Assembly (NCBI RefSeq): GCF_900182915.1
Contig: NZ_FXUG01000003.1
Coordinates: 372,001 to 436,000 of the forward strand
DNA from: Neorhodopirellula lusitana
GTDB lineage: Bacteria; Planctomycetota; Planctomycetia; Pirellulales; Pirellulaceae
Direction: 5' to 3'
DNA length: 64,000 nt
Position numbers and translations under genes: made by a program
In this document: positions 18,101 to 26,302 of the stretch, one piece after another
How the letters are laid out: the number at the start of each line of letters is the position of its first letter
Position numbering within the stretch: the stretch's first letter is position 1
The notes under the pieces: generated by a model
The model's database searches: none
What the model was told of the DNA's origin: nothing
Seen by the model: the letters and a program-made list of their open reading frames with translations, nothing else

Positions 18101-18524
18101 GATAGTTCTGTGCTTCGATACGAGGCGGTTGATCAAGCTGCAAATGCGCAACAATCGGATTGTGCGTGGACTGAGATTCGCCGACACGAACTCGGTCCAT
18201 CAAGAGATGAACGCCGACCGTATCGCCTTGACCGTCAACCACCAAAAAGACCTGCTCGGCGAGGAACCGTTTGCCCTCGTGCTTCAACACACAATCGCCA
18301 CGGACAAGCGTGCAGTCTTGACCACCCTGGGAATTCCGCCAGCGATAAACGGTGTTACCAGCAACAAAAATCGACTCGTGATCAACCGTCTTTGCACCGG
18401 AATTGGCGACAATCGCGTCCCCCGCAACGACAGGCGAACAACCGCTCGCCGCCACAACCATCATCCATCCCAAAACGATCTTTCGGACTACCGCAAACCG
18501 CGCAGCAGTCCACCCCGATGACAC
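15144..18524 (-). CDS. LptD-like LPS-assembly outer-membrane protein
   Basis: About 1,126 residues. Role: insertion of lipopolysaccharide into the outer membrane. The part coded at about 17500-17100 has OstA/LptA-like strands (ITFDLGTVSVSADRIVAW, GDIVFRQGDRIIYAESMYYN). The part at about 16990-16900 shows the typical LptD transition GGNFVYMAGVPVLYWPRF, followed by a long beta-barrel with alternating aromatic strands to the C-terminus. I prefer GTG at 18524 (MSSGWTAARFAVVRKIVLG), which puts a hydrophobic export signal near the N-terminus; TTG at 18584 would add 20 residues. A low-complexity linker of Asn-Ser-Gln-Tyr/Ser-Pro-Tyr repeats lies at about 17690-17810. The motif AASGCSP in the signal region could be a lipobox but is weak. 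Together with dgkA it argues for a true LPS-bearing outer membrane. Confidence 0.8.
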   Translation of the reverse strand: MSSGWTAARFAVVRKIVLGWMMVVAASGCSPVVAGDAIVANSGAKTVDHESIFVAGNTVYRWRNSQGGQDCTLVRGDCVLKHEGKRFLAEQVFLVVDGQGDTVGVHLLMDRVRVGESQSTHNPIVAHLQLDQPPRIEAQNYRGETEVPIAWWSKLNLAGPTSVANASQSNAAAQQSVMATPMRLPDPGAVMPVQYVESPGTLPQGGRVLDAPYFEAPESEAMPFAPPVTGYSPQGTPQGGIPSYSNSQSSNSPYTNSQYSGSPYSSSQFPSSPSPNPMPLGGPPPVMPLPDAPILTEDGGTTGGWQFLVGGGSRSVELLSRGASQPAQFETINRVESNETIVIARGGVTVLVRDITVQAPDGITFDLGTVSVSADRIVAWLPTLGDILTGAADASNAEGEMYLEGDIVFRQGDRIIYAESMYYNVTREVGVVLDAEAITSIPEYQGTVRVKAEQMRQIARDNYVATNAAVTSSRMGVPRYWLQSQQLQLTQRPVAKLDPFTGQAVADTEPYVSSGGNFVYMAGVPVLYWPRFTTPLRKPTFYLTGADVKSDSIFGTQVLLEWDLFQLLGLANTPDGVESILLTDYLSDRGPAIGSRTTYDMPSLFGFSGPVKGEYDSYLIDDSGLDVLGSGRRDLQPEETLRGRTTLRHRHHLSSDWEFIAELGYLSDRNFLEQYFEQDWDSDPDATTGLRLRRYAGSQLFDLNFNIQINDFYQETENLPSLNHHALGGSLLGDRLTWSMKNEVGYARLNPADTPDDPVIAAVTAVLPGEVEREGIVAGTRQEISMPLQAGPVKVVPFAIGEASHYGEDISGQDLTRLWGGGGIRANLPLSRFDQTIQSSLLNVRGLAHKIDLSAEYFYADSDTNYEQLPYYDPLDDNAQEEFRRFFTFDTFGGLLPDQYDPRNYALRQGIQRFVTSPSSTIADDTQQLRLGMKHRFQTKRGLPGRERIVDLFRFDMETILYPDEARDNFGESLGPTIFDAQYNLGDRVTLLSDGYLDFFDDGLRSLSAGIRTSRPGLGDFYVGLLSLEGPISSTVLRTSLDHRLNEKWIVSAGNTYDFGEAGNVGQSFGLTRIGESFLVQIGAKVDSGRDNTSFGFMVEPRFLSLGKLGSLGGQMIAPPGVEGIE

Positions 18525-18740
18525 AAAATTGAATTTTTGTGACCGTCGAGGCAGGCAAACGTCGGGATTAGTCAGAGCGGCCAAAAAGGCAACTTGTAGC
18601 GGAAGTCTCGTGAAATACAGTGTTTACAACGACAATCAACACGCCGGTTCATCGTCGGAGATCACACTACGAAAGCAAAGGTTCAAGCCACAAGCCAAAT
18701 TCTATTGATCTAAATCCGCTCGACTCCGTAACATGAAGGT

Positions 18741-19370
18741 ATGTCACACAAGGCACTTCCTTCTGCAAACCGAATCCGAGTCCCACAGCGGTTGCCTTCC
18801 CCCCTGGGGAAGGTGCGGTTTGGTGGTGTGGCACGTTCCGGTAGAACGGTGCAGTTCGGTGAAAATCGGCGCAGAAGAATTCGCCCCAGCGGGATCGTAC
18901 GATCCTTGCCCGCGATCCTAGCGTGCCTCGTCATCACGGCGTGGCCCCTGTTCGTGCCCGACTGCTGTTGCCAAGGCGACGCCTGTATCACAGTTCAGTC
19001 GCAAGCCATTCAGTCACAAGCCGCTCAGTCGTCGGCAACACAGCCGCGGGCGTCCCAAACTGAAACAGCCTCGGCAACCCAAGCACTGCCTGCTTGCTGT
19101 GCTTGCACAAGCACCGAAGTGGTTGAATCGCCAACATGCGACAAACATGAGTGCCCTTGCGAGCTTCAGCAATGGGAACTCGATCCAGTTGTCGTCGCAA
19201 CCTCCCCCCCCCAATTAAAGCCCAAGACGCCCGTTAGCCTGGCGTCCTTCATGGGAACACCGTGGCTAGCCGGTGTCCCTGTTCGCTCATTAGCGAAAGC
19301 GGATTCAAGTCGATCGTTTTCGATCACCTCGAATGACCGCTGCGCGCTTCTATGCCGTTGGTTGAACTAA
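18741..19370 (+). CDS. Hypothetical secreted or membrane-anchored Cys-containing protein
   Basis: 209 residues, family not recognised. A basic N-terminal stretch (GENRRRRIRPSG) precedes one hydrophobic segment (PAILACLVITAWPLFV, about residues 57-72), immediately followed by DCCCQGDAC. Then come Gln/Ser/Ala repeats (QSQA units) and a second cysteine group (ACCACT, CDKHECPCE). The C-terminus SNDRCALLCRWLN is compact. The true start may be closer to the hydrophobic segment: about the first 50 residues are basic and poor in structure. Codon choice in the second half looks like real coding. It ends 54 bases before the CxC-repeat gene in the same direction, so the pair may form a unit that handles metal or thiols outside the cytoplasm (inference). 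Confidence 0.55.
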   Translation: MSHKALPSANRIRVPQRLPSPLGKVRFGGVARSGRTVQFGENRRRRIRPSGIVRSLPAILACLVITAWPLFVPDCCCQGDACITVQSQAIQSQAAQSSATQPRASQTETASATQALPACCACTSTEVVESPTCDKHECPCELQQWELDPVVVATSPPQLKPKTPVSLASFMGTPWLAGVPVRSLAKADSSRSFSITSNDRCALLCRWLN

Positions 19371-19424
19371 CAGTCGCTATTTGCATACGACTGAATCTTT
19401 TAACCAATTTCAATAGAGGAAAAT

Positions 19425-19859
19425 ATGATGTTCCGAACTCCAATGATCCTGGCTTCCCTTGCCTTCGTAGCCGCTTTGTCGGTTTTTCTAATCCGCAGCA
19501 ACGCGTCCGCCCAAGTGAGTCCGATCGAGTCCGCGGAAGTTTGCCCGTGCGGCCAATGCGACGAAGGGTGCAATTGCTGCAACGGTGACGAGTGCACCTG
19601 CGAAAACTGTGAATGCACAGTTTGCGACTGCTCCACCGGCGAATGCACGACTTGCGAATCCGCCGCTTGCGAATGCGATGCCTGTGAGTGCACTGCTTGT
19701 GAGTGCGAGACGTGTGAATGCTCAGCTTGCGAATGCACACAATGCGACTGTGCCACATGCCAATGCTCGGCATGCGACAGCGGAGACTGCGACTGCAGTA
19801 ACTGCGTTGGATGCGAAGAAGGCACCGATGAGTGTGTAGCGTGCGGTTCTTGCAGCTAA
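19425..19859 (+). CDS. Secreted CxC-repeat, metallothionein-like protein
   Basis: 144 residues. A clear Sec signal peptide (hydrophobic ILASLAFVAALSVFLI, cleavage likely after ASA-Q near residue 30) is followed by a mature part of about 114 residues with 36 cysteines. From about residue 84 the sequence is a five-residue tandem repeat CECxx (CECDA, CECTA, CECET, CECSA, CECTQ, CDCAT, CQCSA); less regular CxC and CxxC units flank it. Glu/Asp fill the gaps, so the protein is acidic. Density and spacing resemble metallothioneins, but those are cytoplasmic; an exported version could sequester metals or form a disulfide-rich surface layer. Ribosome site AGAGG lies before ATGATG. A strong terminator follows at 19916. 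No homologous family is known to me. Confidence 0.85.
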   Translation: MMFRTPMILASLAFVAALSVFLIRSNASAQVSPIESAEVCPCGQCDEGCNCCNGDECTCENCECTVCDCSTGECTTCESAACECDACECTACECETCECSACECTQCDCATCQCSACDSGDCDCSNCVGCEEGTDECVACGSCS

Positions 19860-19915
19860 CACCGCTACGCAAATAAGCTTGGCATGATCCATCCCAAATC
19901 GATCAATGCCTGTTC

Positions 19916-19955
19916 GCCTGGAATCCCTACTCGTGAGAGGGGTTCCAGGCTTTTC
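19916..19955 (+). terminator. Rho-independent terminator after CxC-repeat gene
   Basis: Stem GCCTGGAATCCC (19916-19927) pairs with GGGGTTCCAGGC (19939-19950) with one G-U pair and an 11-base loop, followed directly by TTTT. It lies 57 bases after the stop of the CxC-repeat gene and could also serve the converging DUF1080 gene. Confidence 0.85.
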
Positions 19956-20002
19956 GTTGATCCGCCCGTTGAAGACCAACGGGCATCGTCGCCGCAGTAA
20001 CT

Positions 20003-21340
20003 TTACTGATCCGAATCGTCTTCGCCGGCCATCTGAGGAAACGGAACCCCACTCGCCAAGCCTCGGTCAACGACCCACACATTGCGGTATCGGATCGGAT
20101 CCTTGTGATCCTGAAGTTTGGTTGGAAGCAACGTCGGTGATTCAGGCTGTCCGTGCCCAGTTGGCCCTGGCAACTCCTGTGAATCCTGGACCATCACGCC
20201 GTTAACCCAGGAAGTGACTTGAGCGTTTCTTAGCTTCTTGCCGTTCGCACCAAATCGCGCCGCCGTGAAGTGCACGTCATAGGTTTGCCAAACCAAGGGT
20301 GGCAACGCCATGTTCACGTCCGCCTTACGGTGACGATAAAGAGCCCCCAAACCATTGAAGACACGAGCCGCACCAAACGAATCCAAGATCTGACACTCAT
20401 AGCGGCTTTGCAAGTACAAACCACTGTTGCCCCGTTGTTGTTCCAAGAACTTTGGCATGTGAGGGATGCGGAACTCAACGTGCAGATCGAAATCGTTCAG
20501 CATGAATTGAATGTCAGCTCCCTGACGCAACAAACCACCCGGCGTTAGTCGACCATTGACGAACTGGTCCGTACCACTGCCATCGAACAGCACCATCGCT
20601 CCTTCGGGAGCCTTGGCACCAAGAGTCCGGCTCGCACGATTCGCACGCGGAAGCGTCCCGAGTTGCTCACCCTCGGCGTTGATCACTCGACATTGATCTG
20701 GTCCCGCGAACATCGCCCAAGGCCCACCGGACAGAACCAACGTGTCACCGCTCCGACGGCCAATCAAAACCATCATTTCATCTTCGGAGGCTCCATCTTG
20801 GCCGGGCAAGCCACCGACATAACCGCGAGCCTCAAATGCTCCGTCACCCAGTGCCCGAACTTGGATTCCCCAAAGCTGCGATTCCTCTTCGCCAGCTCCG
20901 ATCTCACCAAGGTATTCACCCACCAGTGAAAAATCGCGGGCTGCCGGTCCATCCTGGGGCGGCGAAAGCCAAACACCTTTGGCGATCCACTCTTGTTCTA
21001 AAGAAGGGTCTTCCATGCTGGTGGCGGTAGCAGGTTGCTCGGTTTCCGCTTCAGCTTTCGGCTTGGGATTACCAGCCGGCTTATCGTCAACGGCGGGTTT
21101 CTCTGCGTCCTTCGACGTGGTCTGCTTCCCTGGCTTCGCTTGGGCCGACTCAGCTTCAGAGACCTCAGCTTCACCTGTCTTGGCGATGGGCTTGTCCGCT
21201 ACTGACTTGCTCGTCCCCGCTTCCTTCGCATCGGACTGAGCCATCAGCGTTTCAGAGGTCATTGACACCATCACTAAGATGGCGAGAAGCTGAAAACACG
21301 GTTTCGGCAGTGAAAATCGACTAGCAAGCATGACGCGCAT
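20003..21340 (-). CDS. Secreted DUF1080 (3-keto-disaccharide hydrolase-like) protein
   Basis: 445 residues. N-terminal signal peptide (FQLLAILVMVSMTSETLMAQ, cleavage near residue 35), then a Lys/Glu/Pro/Ala-rich linker of about 75 residues. The C-terminal domain has the DUF1080 concanavalin-like pattern: MVLFDGSGTDQFVNG, NDFDLHVEFRIP, RGNSGLYLQSRYECQILDSFG, YRHRKADVNMALPPLVWQTYDVHF and a final PIRYRNVWVV. The family is very abundant in planctomycetes and some members hydrolyse 3-keto-glycosides; substrate here is unknown. Between linker and domain lies an extra segment (LVGEYLGEI, GARGYVGGLPGQDG-like) that many DUF1080 proteins share. Divergent from the UvrA-like gene. Confidence 0.85.
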   Translation of the reverse strand: MRVMLASRFSLPKPCFQLLAILVMVSMTSETLMAQSDAKEAGTSKSVADKPIAKTGEAEVSEAESAQAKPGKQTTSKDAEKPAVDDKPAGNPKPKAEAETEQPATATSMEDPSLEQEWIAKGVWLSPPQDGPAARDFSLVGEYLGEIGAGEEESQLWGIQVRALGDGAFEARGYVGGLPGQDGASEDEMMVLIGRRSGDTLVLSGGPWAMFAGPDQCRVINAEGEQLGTLPRANRASRTLGAKAPEGAMVLFDGSGTDQFVNGRLTPGGLLRQGADIQFMLNDFDLHVEFRIPHMPKFLEQQRGNSGLYLQSRYECQILDSFGAARVFNGLGALYRHRKADVNMALPPLVWQTYDVHFTAARFGANGKKLRNAQVTSWVNGVMVQDSQELPGPTGHGQPESPTLLPTKLQDHKDPIRYRNVWVVDRGLASGVPFPQMAGEDDSDQ

Positions 21341-21462
21341 TGGGGAAGGTGGGTTGCTAAGGAGGGAGAGGTAACGGTAGGACTCAATGCATTAAGAAAT
21401 ACCGCCGCTACCATTGTAATTGATCACAAACACATGGCGCGAGTTGCCCGACGGAAACAAGC

Positions 21463-24444
21463 ATGACGGTCAAAAAGCCGAAAAAAACGAAGAAAACCGG
21501 GCGTAAGAAAGTGGCACCGGCAATTGATGCCGCCCCGCCAATCCGCCTGCAAGGCTGCCGGGTCAATAACCTGAAAGGGATCGACGTCGACATCCCCCGT
21601 GGAAAACTGGTCGTTGTTTGTGGCTTATCGGGAAGTGGGAAAACCTCGCTGGCTCTCGACACGCTCTATGCCGAAGGCCAACGCTGCTACATCGAGAGTT
21701 TTTCGGCCTACACCCGGCAGTATTTGGCTCGCCTGGAAAAACCTGACTGCGACTCGATCACCGGCATCCCACCAGCGATCGCCGTCACCCGAGCCTCCGC
21801 CGTCAAGAACAACCGCAGCACCGTAGCGACCGCCACCGAAATCGCCGAACACATTCGACTGCTGTTTGCCAAAGCGGCTAACCTGGTTTGCTATTCGTGC
21901 GGAACGAACGTCAGTGTCGACAGCCCGCAAAGCATCGCCGCTGAAATGGTGTCTCCCGAATCGAATATCCGACGAGCCATCGTGGGGTTCGAAGTCTGGT
22001 TGCCCAACCGAGCCGCCGCCAGTGAAATCTTGTTAGCCCTGCAACAGGAAGGCTACCTGCGACTCATTCTGAAAGGAGAAACCTTCCGGCTGTCGGACGA
22101 AGACCGCCAGCCGCTCGCCAAACGCATCGGCAGCCGGGGTGTCACCGCGATCGTCGTCGTCGATCGACTCTCCGGCGATAGCGAACTGCCTCGCTGGACC
22201 GAGTCCCTGGAAACCGCCATGGGCGAAGGTAACGGACGAGCAATCGTCCTGTCGGACTCATCGACACCCGACAACGAATCCGATAACGCGACGTTTGTAG
22301 AGGTCGACGGACGCTCGACGAGGTCTCGAATCGTTAGCGATCGTCGCCGCTGCGATCATTGCGATATCGACTATCCCGATCCAGTTCCGCGATTGTTCAA
22401 TTTCAATCATCCGCTCGGCGCCTGCTCGACCTGTGAAGGCTTCGGCGATGTCCTACTAACCGACATGAACCGAGTCGTTCCCGATCCCAGCAAAACCATT
22501 CGCGAAGGAGCCATCGCGCCGTGGAACACTCCTTCGTATCACCACGAACTCGAGGAACTGTTGGCACTCGCCGACGACTACAAGATCCCGGTAGACATTC
22601 CTTTTTCGAAGCTCAACAAGACAGCGTTGAAAAAGATTCACGCAGGCATTCCGGATCGTCATTTCGGAGGACTCAATGGATTCTTCGCGTGGCTGGATCG
22701 CAAAAAATACAAGATGCACATTCGCGTCTTCGCGGCCCGATTTCGAAGCTACAAGACATGCCCCGAATGCGAAGGGAAACGACTCAAACCCGAAGCCCTC
22801 GCCTACCAAATCGCCGGCCGAAACATATCGGAACTGCTAGCCATGCAGTGCGATCAACTGGACAGGTTCTTGGAAACCTGGTCCGTACTGGATGACACTC
22901 CGCCACTCTCTTCAGGGCAAGCAGCCTCTGCTGTGCACGAAGCCCCTGTTTCTTACACGGGTTCATCCGCACTCGAAACACTCGCCCGCACCGATCGCCA
23001 ACGGCAAAGTTCGATCGCCAAAGAGCCCACTCGCCAAGTCCGTGATCGCTTGCGTTTTCTCGATGCCGTAGGCCTTAGTTACCTGCAACTCAACCGCACC
23101 CTCCGAACACTTTCCGGTGGCGAGACCCAGCGGATCGCTCTGACGTCGGCGCTAGGCAGCACACTGGTCGGCATGCTTTACGTACTCGATGAACCGACAG
23201 CGGGCCTGCATCGTGACGACGTGACCAACCTGATTCGAACCATCCTACAGCTACGTGATCGTGGCAATACCGTGGTCGCTGTGGAACACAACGCGCAGTT
23301 GGTTGCCGCTGCCGATCATGTAATCGAAATTGGGCCCGGTGCGGGTGCCGGCGGCGGTGAGCTAACTTTTGAGGGCACGCCCGAAGCGATGATCCAGTCC
23401 GAAGACTCGCTTACAGGAGAGTATTTGGCTGACGATTCACTAGAACACACCTACAAGGCGAAGCCACGGAAACCGACCTCACTGCTGAAACTTAAAGGCG
23501 CGTCGGGACACAACCTCAAGAACATTGATGTCGACTTTCCGCTGGGATCACTCTGCGTGGTCACCGGCCGCAGTGGCAGTGGAAAGAGCACACTCATTCA
23601 TGACACCCTGTTCGGGGCCGTCACAATTGGCTTGGCTAACCGACGCGGCGACGTACCGCCCGCCGATACCGCGAACACCCTGCCCTTCAATAGTTTGCAA
23701 GGTGTCGACAAAATCGAAGACTGTTTGTTAGTCGATCAATCGCCGATCAGCCGCAGCCCACGAAGTTGCCCGGTTACCTTTGCCAAAGCATTCGATGAAA
23801 TTCGCAAGGCATTTGCGGATACCGTCGACGCAAGAATTCGCAACTTCAAACCTGGCCACTTCAGTTTCAACTCCGCTGCCGGACAATGTGCGACCTGCGA
23901 AGGCGCTGGGGTGCAAACCGTCGACATGCAGTTCCTCGCCGACGTTTCGATGCGATGCCCCGAGTGTAAAGGTCGCCGCTATCGAGACGAAGTCTTGCAG
24001 GTCCGCTACCGCGATCGAACCATCGCCGATGTTTTGGAAATGAGCGTCCGCGACGCCTACCAGTTTTTCCGAACGATGCCGAAAGCCCAAGCCAGACTCA
24101 AACGCCTGATTGACGTTGGGCTGGACTACGTCACCCTCGGTCAACCCGCGACGACCTTGTCCAGCGGCGAAGCACAACGCTTAAAACTAGCTGCCTTCCT
24201 GGCTGGCTCCACCAAGAAACGAACCCTCTTCTTGATGGACGAGCCGACCACCGGCTTGCACTTCGCCGACATCGAACGACTAATCGGTTGCTTTGATGCC
24301 TTGATCGCTGACGGCCATTCACTGATTGTGATCGAGCACCATCCGATGCTGGTCGCCGCCGCCGATTGGATCATCGATATCGGCCCCGGTGCCGCCGACG
24401 CAGGAGGCCAAGTCGTCTTCAGCGGCCCGCCAACGTCCCGATAA
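21463..24444 (+). CDS. uvrA: UvrA-like ABC ATPase (excinuclease subunit A)
   Basis: 993 residues, slightly longer than E. coli UvrA (940). Two ABC modules: Walker A GLSGSGKTS at about 54 and GRSGSGKST at about 702; signature LSGGETQR at about 550 with LDEPTAGLH, and LSSGEAQR at about 899 with MDEPTTGLH. Both zinc modules are present: CDHC...CSTCEGFG in the first half and CATCEGAG...CPECKGRRY in the second. ESFSAYTRQYLARLEKP and GIPPAIAV are classical UvrA. UvrA scans DNA for bulky lesions and hands over to UvrB. The basic N-terminus (KKPKKTKKTGRKK) is an addition. Paralogues (UvrA2-like) exist in many planctomycetes, so whether this is the main repair UvrA cannot be settled from one window. 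Confidence 0.88.
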   Translation: MTVKKPKKTKKTGRKKVAPAIDAAPPIRLQGCRVNNLKGIDVDIPRGKLVVVCGLSGSGKTSLALDTLYAEGQRCYIESFSAYTRQYLARLEKPDCDSITGIPPAIAVTRASAVKNNRSTVATATEIAEHIRLLFAKAANLVCYSCGTNVSVDSPQSIAAEMVSPESNIRRAIVGFEVWLPNRAAASEILLALQQEGYLRLILKGETFRLSDEDRQPLAKRIGSRGVTAIVVVDRLSGDSELPRWTESLETAMGEGNGRAIVLSDSSTPDNESDNATFVEVDGRSTRSRIVSDRRRCDHCDIDYPDPVPRLFNFNHPLGACSTCEGFGDVLLTDMNRVVPDPSKTIREGAIAPWNTPSYHHELEELLALADDYKIPVDIPFSKLNKTALKKIHAGIPDRHFGGLNGFFAWLDRKKYKMHIRVFAARFRSYKTCPECEGKRLKPEALAYQIAGRNISELLAMQCDQLDRFLETWSVLDDTPPLSSGQAASAVHEAPVSYTGSSALETLARTDRQRQSSIAKEPTRQVRDRLRFLDAVGLSYLQLNRTLRTLSGGETQRIALTSALGSTLVGMLYVLDEPTAGLHRDDVTNLIRTILQLRDRGNTVVAVEHNAQLVAAADHVIEIGPGAGAGGGELTFEGTPEAMIQSEDSLTGEYLADDSLEHTYKAKPRKPTSLLKLKGASGHNLKNIDVDFPLGSLCVVTGRSGSGKSTLIHDTLFGAVTIGLANRRGDVPPADTANTLPFNSLQGVDKIEDCLLVDQSPISRSPRSCPVTFAKAFDEIRKAFADTVDARIRNFKPGHFSFNSAAGQCATCEGAGVQTVDMQFLADVSMRCPECKGRRYRDEVLQVRYRDRTIADVLEMSVRDAYQFFRTMPKAQARLKRLIDVGLDYVTLGQPATTLSSGEAQRLKLAAFLAGSTKKRTLFLMDEPTTGLHFADIERLIGCFDALIADGHSLIVIEHHPMLVAAADWIIDIGPGAADAGGQVVFSGPPTSR

Positions 24445-24472
24445 CCAACCTGGCACGCGATTGAATAGACCA

Positions 24473-26122
24473 TTAAAAGCCTGAGATCACCTCGCCAGAC
24501 GACGGGGTAACCAAGGCCCTTAAAACCGTCAAATCAATATTGGTCGTGATGAACTTAACCGCGCCGTCACCCAAGACAACATGAAATCCACCCTGATGCG
24601 TATTGCCCAATTGTGGAATGGGATTCATCGCATCCAGTTGCACATCCGCCGGCTTGGTCCACGGCACCATCTCGTCGCGGTTGGTTTCCACGACCATGAT
24701 CGTATTGGATAGACCATCCCGCACATCACGAAACTGTCGGGTTCCATTCACTGGGAACATTGCCTCTTCACCGACAGGAACTTGGAAAACCGTGTAACCC
24801 GGCCGCGGTGGCACACTTGGATCAACATACGTTTCCGGCATTCGTCGCAACAACCGATAGTTGTGATCGCTATCCCAAGGCTCGTCTAAGTGAAACTCGT
24901 TGTACAAAGCTTCTTCGCCAATGAAGGGCAGAATCTTCACACGCCAGCTCAAAAGCGGTTTACCCGATTGGTCCCGAATCGCTCGATCTGGCAACGATTG
25001 AAAAGACGCGTGATGATTGTGAAACGCTAATCCAATCTGTTTCAAATTGTTGCTCGCGGACATCCGACGTGCCGCCTCGCGAGCCGCCTGTACCGCTGGC
25101 AACAACAGCCCCACCAAGACACCGGTTGTCGCAATGTTGGACTCTAACTTGATGTGCACGGTTTTGCCTTTGCGCGTCGGCCGGATCAAATCGGAGTACT
25201 TCGCCGAAATCCGATCGACGTACTTCATCGTCGCCTGGTTGACCGCGTTTTCAGGATCCGCTTGCTGCTCTTTTAGCATCTGTTGGCGAAGCACCATCAA
25301 TCCGAAATCAATCGACTCGTTCAGTGCTGACTCAAGTTCGCCCGCCGAAGCCTCGTCCTTCGCAATCGCTGACACTTCAAAACTTCCTGACATCAGGCTG
25401 TAGTTGACTTGCACCAGCAACGCGTCGGTCCACTCACCAAACCTGGCTAGTTTTTGCAGCGGTGGAGGCATGCGACCAGCCACCTGCCCCAATCCTCCGA
25501 CCACCATGGGTCGAATCGGCTCGATCACCGCCACCCCCAGCAAGCCTGGTCGACGTCTCAACTTGCTAACTAGACTGGGCAACGGCCCAACCGATTCCTC
25601 CACCTCAACCATCGAAACAAGAAACTCAGAAGTCCCTGCCAGGTAGGTCCGAGCGTCCAGCTGGTGAAGGAATACATTCGGCGCGTCCGTCACCGGATAC
25701 ATCTCGTGCCCTTGAATCACCGTCGCCTCGCTCGAAGCAACAATCTGCTCGCTAAGGTCGCTCACTTCGTAATCTTGATTCATCCGAAACACCGCACCGG
25801 CCTGAGGTCCCGTTGGGCCCGGCATCCCAACGAAGACGCTCACATCGGAAATGTGAAGCGGGTCCACCCCCAACTTTTCCACCATGGCCGCCTGAGCAAT
25901 CTCAATCGGAAAAAGCTCCAAATCCGGCGAACTAATCATCTCCCCAACAGGCAAGAAAAAAGCCGCGATGGAGTCACTGGGAATATGATCAGTGGAATAG
26001 CCAGACGTGGCAGCCTCTTGAGCTTGCGTGGTGACATCGCCTAAACAGCAGCATGCAAGCACGACAGCAAGCATCAAACAAAAGCCCAAGACAGGCGACG
26101 CAATTCGCATTTCGAAGTCCAA
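24473..26122 (-). CDS. Exported protein with C-terminal DUF1559 domain
   Basis: 549 residues. Signal peptide or lipoprotein-like N-terminus (VLGFCLMLAVVLACCCLGDV). Residues about 40-325 form a domain of unknown function. A second hydrophobic stretch (TTGVLVGLLLPAVQAAREAARRM, about 330-352) then leads into the DUF1559 motif block (NNLKQIGLAFHNHH, LLSWRVKILPFIGEEALYNEF, DEPWDSDHN, DGLSNTIMVVE, GGFHVVLGDGAVKFI). In most planctomycete DUF1559 proteins this hydrophobic stretch is an N-terminal prepilin-like signal; here it is internal behind a large extra domain, an uncommon layout. Function of DUF1559 proteins is unknown; pseudopilin-like export is suspected. Confidence 0.85.
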   Translation of the reverse strand: MDFEMRIASPVLGFCLMLAVVLACCCLGDVTTQAQEAATSGYSTDHIPSDSIAAFFLPVGEMISSPDLELFPIEIAQAAMVEKLGVDPLHISDVSVFVGMPGPTGPQAGAVFRMNQDYEVSDLSEQIVASSEATVIQGHEMYPVTDAPNVFLHQLDARTYLAGTSEFLVSMVEVEESVGPLPSLVSKLRRRPGLLGVAVIEPIRPMVVGGLGQVAGRMPPPLQKLARFGEWTDALLVQVNYSLMSGSFEVSAIAKDEASAGELESALNESIDFGLMVLRQQMLKEQQADPENAVNQATMKYVDRISAKYSDLIRPTRKGKTVHIKLESNIATTGVLVGLLLPAVQAAREAARRMSASNNLKQIGLAFHNHHASFQSLPDRAIRDQSGKPLLSWRVKILPFIGEEALYNEFHLDEPWDSDHNYRLLRRMPETYVDPSVPPRPGYTVFQVPVGEEAMFPVNGTRQFRDVRDGLSNTIMVVETNRDEMVPWTKPADVQLDAMNPIPQLGNTHQGGFHVVLGDGAVKFITTNIDLTVLRALVTPSSGEVISGF

Positions 26123-26302
26123 AACAGAGGAGGAGTATTCAGCAACCCTCCCAGTGTAAGGCGTGCGATTTCAGCTGTCGACAAATTGCCGGGCCTCAAG
26201 CTTCATCCACGCTCATTGCTCGTGACGCAGTCCGACCATCCCCCATGACGGCAATTGGACTGCCATCAATCCGAGCCAGCCGGCGACTAGCTCCTACATC
26301 CA
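26123..26302. other. Short gap, likely promoter of the DUF1559 gene
   Basis: 180 bases between two minus-strand genes. No gene, RNA or clear hairpin terminator is visible. Confidence 0.4.
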
